Shown piece by piece: positions 27,691 through 36,761 of a stretch of 64,000 nt of DNA. This stretch comes from VAZQ01 sp963840535 (GTDB lineage: Bacteria > Pseudomonadota > Alphaproteobacteria > Rhizobiales > Xanthobacteraceae). The notes below the pieces were generated by a model, which worked only from the letters and a program-made list of their open reading frames with translations, was not told the DNA's origin and did not search any database. The stretch's first letter is position 1, and every line of letters starts with the position of its first letter. Position numbers and translations under genes: made by a program. The stretch spans positions 3,874-67,873 of the forward strand of contig CAWIZJ010000042.1 in the NCBI GenBank assembly GCA_963840535.1, written 5' to 3'.

Positions 27691-28695
27691 ATGGCTCCGT
27701 TGCGGGTGGCGGCGCTGGGAATGGGCTGGTGGTCCGACGTTCTCGCGGATGCCGTCAAGCGCTCCCGCGAGCTCGAGGTCGTCGCCTGCTACAGCCGCTC
27801 GGAAGGCAAGCGCCGCGCATTCGCGGCGAAGTACGGCTGCCGGGCGGCGACGAGCTACGAGGACATGTTGCGGGATGCTTCGATCGAGGCGGTCATCAAC
27901 ACCACGCCCAATAGCGCGCATCTCGAGACCACGCGCATGGCCGCCGAAGCGGGCAAGCACGTCTTTCTCGACAAGCCGATTGCCAACACGGTGGCCGACG
28001 GGGCGGCAATCGCCCGCGCCTGCGAGCGGGCCGGTATCGTCCTTGCGCTGGGTTATCAACGCCGGCGGGAGAGCCATTTCCGCTGGATCAAAAGCGAGAT
28101 CGACGCCGGCCGCTTCGGCCGACTGCTGCAGGCGGAAGGCAACATCAGCCGCGATCAACTCGGCAAGATCGATCTCTCCTCCTGGCGCTATCAGGCCGCC
28201 GGCATGCCGGGCGGCGTCATGCTGCAGATCGGCATCCACTACGTCGACGTGCTGGAAATGCTGCTCGGCCCCGTGGCGCGCGTCTCGGGGAGGCTCGCGC
28301 AACTTGTGCTGCCCGGCGACAATCCCGACGTCGCTGCTCTCTTGCTTGAGCACGAAAACGGCGCGATCTCGACCCTCACCGCCTCTTATGCCTCGGCGTC
28401 CGAGTACTACATGCTGAACGTCTACGGCAAGGACGCGAGCGCGTACTACGATCTGTTCTCCGGGTTGCGTCATCTCAGGCGCGGCGATGCAAAGGCACAG
28501 CCGGTCGTCCTCGCAGGCAACGACACGATCCGGGAGGAGCTCGAGGAGTTCGCCGGCTGCATCCGCAGCGGCGGAACGCCGGAGACTGATGGCTTCTGGG
28601 CGACGCGCAACCTCGCTGTCATCAAGGCCGGCGTGCAGAGCGCCCGGATCGGCCGTGTCGTCGACGTGGCGGAAGCGATGTCTGGCGGGGAATAG
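27691..28695 (+). CDS. Gfo/Idh/MocA family oxidoreductase
   Basis: 334-residue NAD(P)-dependent oxidoreductase. The Rossmann fold starts at the N-terminus (RVAALGMGWWSDVLADAVK) and the conserved lysine motif is HVFLDKPIANTVADG (the usual EKP replaced by DKP). The C-terminal alpha/beta domain has the substrate-site stretch GGVMLQIGIHYVDVLEMLLGPV with the catalytic His. Family substrates are sugars, inositols and dihydrodiols (for example phthalate dihydrodiol dehydrogenases). It lies 25 bp after the Bug receptor. Confidence 0.9.
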   Translation: MAPLRVAALGMGWWSDVLADAVKRSRELEVVACYSRSEGKRRAFAAKYGCRAATSYEDMLRDASIEAVINTTPNSAHLETTRMAAEAGKHVFLDKPIANTVADGAAIARACERAGIVLALGYQRRRESHFRWIKSEIDAGRFGRLLQAEGNISRDQLGKIDLSSWRYQAAGMPGGVMLQIGIHYVDVLEMLLGPVARVSGRLAQLVLPGDNPDVAALLLEHENGAISTLTASYASASEYYMLNVYGKDASAYYDLFSGLRHLRRGDAKAQPVVLAGNDTIREELEEFAGCIRSGGTPETDGFWATRNLAVIKAGVQSARIGRVVDVAEAMSGGE

Positions 28696-28706
28696 GCAGG
28701 CACGCA

Positions 28707-29515
28707 ATGCCCCGCATCGACATCGGGGAGCTCACGCTCAATGTCGAGCAACGCGGGAGCGGTCCGGCCTTCCTGTTCATTCCTGGCTTGGTCGGCCTGC
28801 TCGACGCCTGGGAGTTCCAGCTCGCAGAATTCTCCAAACGCTACCATTGTATTTCCTTCGATCATCGCGGCGCCGGCGACAGCGACAAGCCGCAGGACGC
28901 CTATGCGACCGAGCTGATCGCGCGGGATGTGGTCGCGCTTCTCGACACTCTCGGCATCGAGAAGGCGCACGTCGCCGGCACCTCGACCGGCGGATGCGTG
29001 CTGCAGAACCTCGCGATCGATCATCCGGAGCGGCTGCGCTGCTGCATCTTCTCTCTAATACCTGGGTGAATGCGGACGAGTACATCACGCGCGTGCAGAC
29101 GACGCGCAAGCGCATCGCGCTCGCGTATGGTCCGGAGGAATACGTCAAGGTATCCTCGCTGTTCACCAACGGATCGATGCAGTTCCGCTACGACCTCGAC
29201 AAGGTGATGGAGCTCGAGCGCCGCGCGCTCGCGACCGTGGCGCCGATCGATGTGTTGGCGGGTCGCCTGGACATGACGCTCGCGCACGATCGCTCGGGCG
29301 AGCTCAACCGGATTCGCAATCCTGCGCTGGTCGTCGGCACCCGTGACGACGCAACCGTGCCGTTCTACCAATCCGAGGACCTGCACAAGGCGATCGTCGG
29401 CTCGCGCCTCGTCATCCTCGAGGAGGGCGGGCATTACTCCTACCGGCGCCACTGGCGGGAGTGGAACCGGATCGCGGACGTGTTTCTCCGGCAGGCGGAG
29501 AGCGAGGGCTCATAG
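28707..29515 (+). CDS. Alpha/beta hydrolase, frameshifted
   Basis: About 268 residues after joining. N-terminal half: oxyanion region LFIPGLVGLLDAWEFQL, the HRGAGDSDKP loop and nucleophile elbow VAGTSTGGCVLQ. At about 29050-29057 a CTCTCT run shifts the frame (two extra bases or one missing): RCCIFS continues as NTWVNADEYITRVQTTR. C-terminal half: LVVGTRDDATVPFY with the acidic residue and ILEEGGHYSYRRHW with the catalytic His. Resembles 3-oxoadipate enol-lactonase and related hydrolases. It follows the Gfo/Idh/MocA gene by 11 bp. Confidence 0.85.
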
Positions 29516-29577
29516 TGTGTATCGCCGAGCGACAGGGCGCGCGCATGGACCCCCGACGCTCGTCGAAGCAGCCGGCC

Positions 29578-30813
29578 TCACTGCACGGCATTGGCCGATC
29601 TGAGGCTGTCGAACAGCGAGGAGCGATAGAGGAACTGCTTGTGCAGCTCCACGTCCTCCGAGATGCGCCGCAGCTCGTCCAAATGCTTGCGCCGGATCAC
29701 CGGGTCCCTCTCCTCGAGCGACTTCTTGTTCTGGATGGTCTGCGCCTGCACGAAATCGGTCTGCGCCTTGCGGCGCTGGCGGGTATAGCGGTCGAGGACC
29801 TCGGGCCCGGCGCGCCCGAACCGGATATCGGCGAGCTTGCCCGCCAGATTGATGGCATCGTGGATGCCGCCGTTCATGCCCATGCCGCCGATCGGGTTGT
29901 TGACGTGGGCGCTGTCGCCGGCCAGCAGCACGCGTCCCTTGTTGAAGGTCGCAGCCACGCGCTGATGCACGGCGTAGAGCGCATGGTAGGGGATGTCGTA
30001 GTCGCCGCTCTTGGGATGAATGCCCTGCAGACGGCGCTGGACGCCTTCGGGGCTCATCGCGGCTGCATCCGACTCGCCGGCCGGAACCGGAAAAACACCG
30101 CGCCAGATTCCGGGTGGGCCATAGCCCTTCACCTTGAACAGATTGAGCCACTCGTCGGGATCCGAGAAGTAGTTGCGGGTGCAGAAACCCTTGTTGGCCT
30201 CCAGCAGGTCGAAGCTGGTGCCGATCTTGATGAAGCGCTCGGGATAGGTGAACCCCTCGAACTCGATCCGAGCGAGCCGGCGGACGGTGCTGCTCGCGCC
30301 GTCGGTGCCGATCACGTACTTGCAGGTGAGCTTCTCGGTCTCGCCGGCCTCGTTGACGATGGTAACCTCGACATCGTCGGCGCCCTGCTCGAGCCCGGTC
30401 ACCTCGGTCGAGAAGCGCACCTCGGCGATGCCGCTGGCCTCGATATGGGGGATCGCCGCGTGCACCAGCTTGTACTGCTCCCACTGCAGCACGTACGGAT
30501 AGGGCACTTCGCCCTCGAGCAGGCCGATATCGAACTCGGCGAAAAGCTCCCCGCTGGCGCGGTCGCGGAAATGGAACAACGGCGCCGACATGCCGCCGCT
30601 CGCCTCCTCCGCGAATGCCTCTTGCGCCAGCCCCAGTCCGACCAGCATTTCCACCGTCGGCGGATGGATGGTCGCGGCGCGCTGATCCTCTGCGGCGTCC
30701 GGCAGCTGCTCCAGCAGCGTGACCGATATGCCGCTGCGCACCAGCGCGAGTGTCATGACCGCGCCCACCGGCCCGGCACCGACTACGACGACCCCGTCTC
30801 CGTGCGCGACCAT
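29578..30813 (-). CDS. FAD-dependent aromatic monooxygenase (PheA/TfdB/UbiH-type)
   Basis: 411-residue class A flavoprotein hydroxylase. FAD fingerprints: GVVVVGAGPVGAVMTLALVRSGISVTLLEQ (dinucleotide fold), VIGTDGASSTVRRL (DG motif) and VLLAGDSAHVNNPIGGMGMNGGIHDA (GD motif). Active on phenolic or hydroxybenzoate-type substrates with NAD(P)H and O2. The ATG at 30813 was chosen because it begins the Rossmann fold directly. It heads toward the same aromatic cluster as the decarboxylase-like protein and the fused ring-cleavage dioxygenase, so it probably creates a dihydroxylated ring. It converges with the hydrolase at 28707. Confidence 0.92.
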   Translation of the reverse strand: MVAHGDGVVVVGAGPVGAVMTLALVRSGISVTLLEQLPDAAEDQRAATIHPPTVEMLVGLGLAQEAFAEEASGGMSAPLFHFRDRASGELFAEFDIGLLEGEVPYPYVLQWEQYKLVHAAIPHIEASGIAEVRFSTEVTGLEQGADDVEVTIVNEAGETEKLTCKYVIGTDGASSTVRRLARIEFEGFTYPERFIKIGTSFDLLEANKGFCTRNYFSDPDEWLNLFKVKGYGPPGIWRGVFPVPAGESDAAAMSPEGVQRRLQGIHPKSGDYDIPYHALYAVHQRVAATFNKGRVLLAGDSAHVNNPIGGMGMNGGIHDAINLAGKLADIRFGRAGPEVLDRYTRQRRKAQTDFVQAQTIQNKKSLEERDPVIRRKHLDELRRISEDVELHKQFLYRSSLFDSLRSANAVQ

Positions 30814-30952
30814 GTCCGCTCCATGCCGAATGCCGCCGCTTCGCACGCCGGCTCGATCGCGATTGGCAAGCTTGGTGTTGACCTTTCAGGCATGGCGTAC
30901 CCCTCGTCAAGCCTGCATGCGTAGATCAAAGCGTCTGCTGCGTGGTCGCCCG

Positions 30953-31945
30953 TCACACCTTCGAGATCTCGAACATCGAGGGATGGAACAGCTCCTCGAC
31001 CGCGATCCGGCGATCGACCAGGCCCTGCTCGTGCGCGTACTGGGTGAGCGCCGTGATCTCGCGCCTGTTCTCGTGGATGCCGTAGGCCCAGAAATCCTTG
31101 CCCATGATCGTCATGGTCGCTTCGGTCTCGGGGATGAGCCAAGGCAGCGTCACCATCAGCGCGTTGACGTCGAGCAGGTCGGTCATGGCGAGCGCCTTGG
31201 CCTCGCAGAAAGCCTTGTAGACGCTGGTCGGCAGCCACGGATACTTCTCCACCAGCTGCTTGCGGATGCCGACGAGATGCATCAGCGGGAACAAGCCGGT
31301 TTTCTTGTAATAGGCCTGCTCGGCTGTGCGGGTATCGGGAAACAGCCGCCTGATGTGTGGCTCGCCGCGCAGGAACGAGGAGGGGGCGCGCGCCGTGAAC
31401 AGGGCATCGAGCTCGCCGTCCCGCAGCATGCCGACCAGCGTCTCGTGCTTGCCGATCGGTGCGAGATCGAGGCCCGGGATCGGCTCGAGCGGCGTGCGCT
31501 CGTCACGGCCAGGTTCCTCCTGGCCGCCGCTGCGCCAACGGATCTCGGTCGGCTTGACGTCGTATTCATGCTGCATCATGCCGCGCATCCAGACCACGGC
31601 GGTGATCTGATATTCCGGCACCCCGACGCGCTTGCCGCGCAGGTCGGCCGGCGCCTCGATGCCGGCATCGGCGCGCACGTAGATGCCGGAATGCCGGAAC
31701 AGCCGCGACACGAAGGCGGGAATGCCGACATAGGCCGATGTTCCCGCCGCCACGGTGCGGATGTAGCTCGAGAACGAGAGCTCCGAGACGTCGAACTCCT
31801 GGTAGCGGAAGACGCGAAAGAAGATTTCTTCGGGATAGAGCGGCAGATAGGTGACGGCACAGCCCTCGATCTTGACTCGTCCGTCCATGATCGCGCGGGT
31901 GCGGTCGTAGTTCCCGCATGCAATGGTTATGGGCACCTCGACCAT
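30953..31945 (-). CDS. 4,5-dihydroxyphthalate decarboxylase-like / substrate-binding-fold protein
   Basis: 330-residue protein with the fold of periplasmic binding proteins but no signal peptide, typical of the Pht5-like family that decarboxylates 4,5-dihydroxyphthalate to protocatechuate. Characteristic stretches: ITIACGNYDRTRAIMDGRVKIEGC, LPLYPEEIFFRVFRYQEFDVSELSFSSYI and RLFPDTRTAEQAYYKKTGLFPLMHLVGIRK. GAGGAA sits 6 bp before the ATG at 31945, which decides the start over 31957. Many relatives are only annotated as ABC substrate-binding proteins, so the enzyme role is inference supported by the neighbouring monooxygenase and extradiol dioxygenase. Confidence 0.75.
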   Translation of the reverse strand: MVEVPITIACGNYDRTRAIMDGRVKIEGCAVTYLPLYPEEIFFRVFRYQEFDVSELSFSSYIRTVAAGTSAYVGIPAFVSRLFRHSGIYVRADAGIEAPADLRGKRVGVPEYQITAVVWMRGMMQHEYDVKPTEIRWRSGGQEEPGRDERTPLEPIPGLDLAPIGKHETLVGMLRDGELDALFTARAPSSFLRGEPHIRRLFPDTRTAEQAYYKKTGLFPLMHLVGIRKQLVEKYPWLPTSVYKAFCEAKALAMTDLLDVNALMVTLPWLIPETEATMTIMGKDFWAYGIHENRREITALTQYAHEQGLVDRRIAVEELFHPSMFEISKV

Positions 31946-32129
31946 GGGATTCCTCATCGTTGCAGGATGGATCGCAGGGGCGCCGCCGCTGCTGAAGATT
32001 TCCGAAACGTACTTTCTTGCTCTTTGACTGTGAAGCCGCTGCGCGCAATCGGGGCTGCCTTGGCGGCCGGCAAATTGCGCGATACTTTTGCGCCAATAGG
32101 CCCGCCGCGGGCGGCCGAGGAGAACCGCC

Positions 32130-33193
32130 ATGATGATGTCGACGGTGATCGGTGGGGCCATGCTGCCCCATGCCCCGCAGTTCTTCACCATGCCGGAGAC
32201 CGAGGACAGGAAGAACGTCGAGCACGTGCGCGAGGTGGCCGCCGGGATCGGCAGCAAGCTGCGCGCCTTGCAGCCGGACCTCTGGATCATCTTCTCCAAC
32301 GATCATGCCGAGCAGTTCTTCCACAACGCGGCGCCGCCGTTCACGGTCCATGTCGGCGGCGAGGCGTCGGGGAGTTCGCCGGGCGGAGGTTTCACTGGAA
32401 GATTCCGAGCGAGATCGGCTTCGAGATCGTACGCCAGCTCTATCGGCAGAATTTCGACCCCGCCTTCACCTCGACGGCCAGGATCGACTATGCGATCGGG
32501 ATTCCGTTGACCCATATCGGGCATACCGACCCGGTGCTGCCGATCTTCGTCAATGCCTATCTGCCGCCGCAGCCTACTATGGAGCGTTGCTATTCCTTCG
32601 GGCAGGCGGTCGCGCGCACCGTCACCGCGCTCGGGCTCAGGACGGTGGTGCTGGCGAGCGGCGGCATGTCGCATTTTCCCGGCACCGACCGTTATTCGAA
32701 TCCCGAGCTCGCCTGGGACACCCGTGCGCTCGAAAAGCTCAGGTCCGGTAACCTGAAATCGCTGATCGGCTACGACGAGACCGAGCTCGACGACACCGGC
32801 AACATCGAGCTGCGCTGCTGGGCGTGCGCCGCCGGCGCGCTGGGCGAGCGCAAGCCCGATGTGGTCTCGATGGACCCGAGCTGGCACCACAACTACGCCT
32901 CGCTCGCCTGGACCGGCGGCCAGCGCGAGCTCCGGCAGGCCGCGCACTATCCCGCTATCAAGCCGGAGCTGGTGGAGCTCACCTCGGCGCTGCATGGCCT
33001 GGCCCACGACGCCGAATTGCGTGCGCAGTATTTGGCGGACGCGCCGGCTTTTGCCGACCGGTTTCGGCTGCCGCCGGATCAACGCGAGGCGCTGATCAAG
33101 CTCGACCTGCAATCGATGGTGCGGATGGGCGCACACCCGTTGGTGCCGTTCCTGGCCCAGCTGCAGATCCAGCGCCTGCGCCCGCGGGCCTAG
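32130..33193 (+). CDS. LigB-LigA fused class III extradiol dioxygenase, frameshifted
   Basis: About 354 residues after correcting a missing base near 32373 (EASG to EFAGRRFHWKIPSEIGF). The N-terminal two thirds are a LigB catalytic domain: His14 in AMLPHAPQFF and His59 in IIFSNDHAEQF are the predicted Fe(II) ligands, and the catalytic His lies in VVLASGGMSHFPGTDRY. From about residue 285 a LigA-like helical domain follows (LHGLAHDAELRAQYLADAPAF, then QREALIKLDLQSMVRMGAHPLVPF). In protocatechuate 4,5-dioxygenase these are separate subunits, while gallate dioxygenase joins them. Meta-cleavage of a protocatechuate- or gallate-like diol is the best guess. Divergent from the decarboxylase-like gene. 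Confidence 0.85.
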
Positions 33194-33469
33194 CGAGGCG
33201 CGATTTCGCATCCCGCGCCAGCGGACGCAATCCGATGCTCCACCCGGACATCCGTCGCCATGGACGGGTCTGGTCGACCAAGGTCGGCATCCGCCCCGAA
33301 AGCGTGCACAGGTGCGGTTGCAACTCCTCCAACCCTGCGATCGCCGGCTGGGACGTTGCCTGCCGGGATCGATCCCCTCGGATCATTTCGCCGGGCACAT
33401 CGCGCCGACGGTGACCGCAGCGCTGACAGGTTGCGCTCACGCTCGACCGCATTGACGCCGCGATTATCC

Positions 33470-35005
33470 TCAGCGCGGGTCGAAACGAGATTGCCCGTCG
33501 GCGATCCGTCGCCTGAGCCGGAAGTGCTGAACCTTGCCGAGCGCGTTGCGCGGCAGGCTGTCGAGGAAGACGAACTTGCGCGGCACCTTGTAGCGGGCGA
33601 GCTGCCCGAGGCAGAAGCTTTCGATATCCCCTGGGCTCGCGGTTGCGTCCGCGCGCCGCACGATGCAGGCGACCGGCACCTCCTGCCATCTCGGATCCGC
33701 GCAGCCGACGACGGCGGCTTCGGCGACCGCCGGATGCTCGAGCAGGACGCGCTCCACCTCGGCCGGATAGATGTTCTCGCCGCCCGAGATGATCAGATTC
33801 TGCTTGCGATCGTGGATGAAGAAATGGCCGTCGGCATCGCGGGTGCCGATGTCGCCGGTATGAAACCAGCCCTCCCGCAACACCTCGGCGGTGCCCTTCG
33901 CGTTGGCCCAGTATTCCGAGAACACGTTGGGGCCGCGCACCAACACCTCGCCGGGTTCCCCGGCTGCGGTCTCGCGTCCGCTGGAGTCGACGACACGCGC
34001 CTCGCACATCAGCCCCGGCAGGCCGGTCGATCCCGGCCGGCGCCAGTCGCCCGACAATCGGGTGTAGATCGCGATCGGACCGGTCTCGGTCGAGCCGTAG
34101 ACTTGCAGCACCGGCACGCCGCGGTTGGTGAAAGCATCGACCAGCCGCTGCGGCACCTGGGTCGAGCCGGTGGTGACGGCGCGCAAGCCGTCGAGACGGG
34201 CCGTGTGCCAGCGTGGGTGGGCGATCAGAGCCTCGATCACCGCCGGGACCAGGACCGTCAAGGTCGGTCGGTCGCTCTCGATCGCCGCGAGCGTCGGCTC
34301 CGGCGCAAAGCGCGAAAGCAGCGTCACGGTGGCGCCCAGTTGCAGCGCCGGCGTGGTCTGGATGTTGAGCCCGCCGACATGAAACATGGGCAGAACCGTC
34401 AGCACGTGATCGTCGGCGGTCATGTCATGCATGTGCTGGCTCATGACCGCGTTCCACAGCACCGCGTCCTGCCGCAACACCGCGCCCTTCGGACGCCCGG
34501 TGGTGCCCGAGGTATAGACGATGAGCAGTGGAAACGAGGTATCGACACGCGCGTCGCGCCCATCGCCGCTCGCGCCTTCCAGGAGATCGGCGAGTGACGC
34601 CTCGCCCTCGGGCGCGAAGTCGAGCCCGACGATGCGCAGGTCCGCAAATCCATTGCGCAGCGGTGCAATCACCGCAGCCAGGCTTTGCTCGATGACCAGA
34701 GCCTTTACGGACGCGTCGGACAGGATGTAGCTCAACTCGGGAACGGCGAGCCGCCAATTGAGTGGAACGAGCATTGCGCCCAGGCGCGCGCAGGCATAGA
34801 GCAGCACGAGGTAGTCGGGATGATTGGTCGCGAGTATGGCGATGCGATCGCCGCGGCCGATGCCGAGTTGCGATTTCAGGGCGCGCGCCGCCTGCGCGAT
34901 GCGGCGCGCAAGGTCGCAATAGCCGAGCACGCATCCCCCGAACCGGATCGCCGGCCTTGTCGGCGCAAAGGCGGCATTGCGGTCGATCAGGTCGGCCAGG
35001 GTCAT
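33470..35005 (-). CDS. AMP-dependent acyl-CoA synthetase/ligase
   Basis: 511-residue adenylate-forming enzyme that activates a carboxylic acid to its CoA thioester. The P-loop-like motif YTSGTTGRPKGAV lies near residue 165, YGSTETGPIA is motif A5, GWFHTGDIGTRDADGHFFIHDRKQNLIISGGENIYP is the hinge region and YKVPRKFVFLDSLPRNALGKVQ has the C-terminal catalytic Lys. The stop codon side ends in an extended QSRFDPR. It overlaps the acyl-CoA dehydrogenase (upstream, minus strand) by 4 bp, so acid activation and dehydrogenation are co-expressed. The substrate could be an aromatic or aliphatic acid. Confidence 0.92.
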   Translation of the reverse strand: MTLADLIDRNAAFAPTRPAIRFGGCVLGYCDLARRIAQAARALKSQLGIGRGDRIAILATNHPDYLVLLYACARLGAMLVPLNWRLAVPELSYILSDASVKALVIEQSLAAVIAPLRNGFADLRIVGLDFAPEGEASLADLLEGASGDGRDARVDTSFPLLIVYTSGTTGRPKGAVLRQDAVLWNAVMSQHMHDMTADDHVLTVLPMFHVGGLNIQTTPALQLGATVTLLSRFAPEPTLAAIESDRPTLTVLVPAVIEALIAHPRWHTARLDGLRAVTTGSTQVPQRLVDAFTNRGVPVLQVYGSTETGPIAIYTRLSGDWRRPGSTGLPGLMCEARVVDSSGRETAAGEPGEVLVRGPNVFSEYWANAKGTAEVLREGWFHTGDIGTRDADGHFFIHDRKQNLIISGGENIYPAEVERVLLEHPAVAEAAVVGCADPRWQEVPVACIVRRADATASPGDIESFCLGQLARYKVPRKFVFLDSLPRNALGKVQHFRLRRRIADGQSRFDPR

Positions 35006-36267
35006 GCGTCGGTCTCGCCCGGCTCGTAGAGCGTGTCACGCCCGAGCCGATCGAGACAGATTTCCGCCGTCCATGGCAGCATCAGCGAACCGCAGCGGCT
35101 GTCGCGATAGATGCGCTCGAGCGCCAGACTCTTGAGCATCGCCTGGCCACCGCAGGTACGGATCGCCTTGGCGGCGAGTGCATTGGAGTTCTCCATCACC
35201 GTGAACTGGGCGGCGTAGGCGCGCAGCACCTGCTCCTTGCCGGGGTTGGCGGTCGCCTCGCTGACGGCCTGGAACCATAGCGCCTTGGTCTGCTCGAGCG
35301 CGATGCGCATCTCGGCGACGGCGATCTGCTTGGTCGGATACATGCGGCGCTTGACCGGCGGGATGCCTGGAAGCTCGCCGCGCAGGTAGGAGACGGTGAA
35401 ATCGTAGGCGGCCTGCGCGAGCCCCATGTAGGTCGGCGACAGGGTGAGGAACATGTGCGGCCACGATGTCGCCGCCCGGTAGTAGACGCCGCGCGGCATC
35501 AGCATCTCGTCCTCGGCCACGAATGCGTCCTCGAGCAGGAGCGTCCGCGAGACCGTGCCGCGCATGCCCAGCGGGTCCCAATCGCCGACCACGGACACGC
35601 CTTGCGCAGTTGCGGGGACGGCCAGGTAGAGCGTGTTGCGGCGCGACGCCGGCTCGCCTTCGCCGCGCTCGGTACAGAGCACGCCGTAATAGTCGGCGGC
35701 ACCCGAGAGCGACGCGAAGATCTTCTTGCCGGTGACGAGAAAGCCGCCATCGACCGGTCTCGCCTCGGTGCCGAACGCGACCACGCCGGCAGCGGCCGCC
35801 CCGCCTTCCGAGAACGGCTGCGAGTAGATCATGCCGTCGTCGACGATCCGCCGGTAGTGCAGGCGGCGGCGCCGATTGTGCTCCGCGCGCTCCTCGCCCG
35901 TGAGCTCGAGATCGTCGGCCAGCGCGCCGGTCCACAGCGTCGAGCATACGTGCATGTTCCAGGACAAAGCGGTCGCGCCGCAATAGCGGCCGAGCTCGGC
36001 AGCCGCCAGGCAATAGGTCCTGAAGCTCGCTCCCGCACCGCCCTCTGCCCGCGGCACGCAGATGGCGAGCAGCCCTGCCTCGTGCATGTCGCGAAAATTC
36101 TCGATCGGAAAGGTCGCGTCGCGATCGTACCGAGCGGCGCGCGGCGCCAGTACACGCGCTCCGAACCGGCGAGCACGCTCGATCAGGTCCGCTTCGTCAT
36201 CCGCCAGGCGGAAGGCCGCGCGATCGAAGATCGCCGCGTCGAGGTCGTGTCGGTCGAGGATGTTCAC
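35002..36267 (-). CDS. Acyl-CoA dehydrogenase family protein
   Basis: 421-residue FAD enzyme. N-terminal helical domain with FPIENFRDMHEAGLLAICVPRAEGGAGASF; middle beta domain with YSQPFSEGGAAAAG, VDGGFLVTGKKIFASLSGAADYYGVL; C-terminal domain with TCGGQAMLKSLALERIYRDSRCGSLM. Probably dehydrogenates the CoA ester made by the ligase that follows it. Starts with GTG at 36267, which overlaps (GTGA) the stop of the shortened hydrolase gene upstream. A monooxygenase role cannot be excluded since the usual catalytic Glu is not evident. Confidence 0.9.
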   Translation of the reverse strand: MNILDRHDLDAAIFDRAAFRLADDEADLIERARRFGARVLAPRAARYDRDATFPIENFRDMHEAGLLAICVPRAEGGAGASFRTYCLAAAELGRYCGATALSWNMHVCSTLWTGALADDLELTGEERAEHNRRRRLHYRRIVDDGMIYSQPFSEGGAAAAGVVAFGTEARPVDGGFLVTGKKIFASLSGAADYYGVLCTERGEGEPASRRNTLYLAVPATAQGVSVVGDWDPLGMRGTVSRTLLLEDAFVAEDEMLMPRGVYYRAATSWPHMFLTLSPTYMGLAQAAYDFTVSYLRGELPGIPPVKRRMYPTKQIAVAEMRIALEQTKALWFQAVSEATANPGKEQVLRAYAAQFTVMENSNALAAKAIRTCGGQAMLKSLALERIYRDSRCGSLMLPWTAEICLDRLGRDTLYEPGETDA

Positions 36268-36539
36268 GCGTGCCCCCGGTCGGGTCGTGTCCCCACCACC
36301 CCGTTGGCAGCGGAGGAACGGGAGGGCGACGAAACACCGCGGAGAAAGTCGAGAACGGCGGCGTCGAAGCGTGCCGGCGCCTCCAGATTCGGCAGGTGTC
36401 CGGATCCCGGCAAATCAAGGGCAACCGTGCCAAGGCCGGCGGCGGAGAAGCTCGCCAACTGCGGCGTCCAGGCCCGCGCCGACCCGCCGACGCCGTGCAG
36501 GAATACGACCGGATGCGAACTGATACTTTCCGCCGACAT
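36264..36539 (-). pseudogene. Alpha/beta hydrolase with large internal deletion
   Basis: Only 91 residues, where the family has about 250. The start is normal (SSHPVVFLHGVGGSARAWTPQLASF, oxyanion region, then GTVALDLPG) and the end is normal (SGHLPNLEAPARFDAAVLDFLRG, the catalytic-His strand and last helix). Everything between strand 4 and the last His loop, including the GxSxG nucleophile, is absent, with no change of frame. The fusion point is PG-SG near 36404-36412, where both original loops would carry a CCGG-type sequence, which suggests deletion by short homology. It still overlaps the acyl-CoA dehydrogenase start by 4 bp. Either a real remnant or an assembly collapse. Confidence 0.75.
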
Positions 36540-36589
36540 GCGTCCACTCGAACCGGCGCATTGTCCGGCGGACCTCCGGAAAAGCCAAG

Positions 36590-36634
36590 CCCTTCGCCAC
36601 ACGGTCCCTTCGCCACACGGTCCCTTCGCCGCAC
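36590..36634. repeat. 16-bp tandem repeat, 2.8 copies
   Basis: CCCTTCGCCACACGGT at 36590-36605 is repeated exactly at 36606-36621 and followed by the partial copy CCCTTCGCCGCAC at 36622-36634. It lies between the divergent shortened hydrolase and the TRAP receptor gene, so it could be an array of regulator sites or simple slippage. Confidence 0.8.
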
Positions 36635-36761
36635 GCGACGACTGCGGAGGTAGCCCGGGCTACGAGGGCGTGATACACGGGAAGCCAGTCGTCTCGATCC
36701 GATTTCGCGGGTGAGAGAAAAACCGCACCGATGGCGACGACCGAACAATCGGAGGAAAGGC

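Noticed and set aside
29461..30924. 487-codon plus-strand open frame opposite the FAD monooxygenase
   Set aside because: Sequence is the antisense of a gene with three clear FAD motifs; no own motifs.
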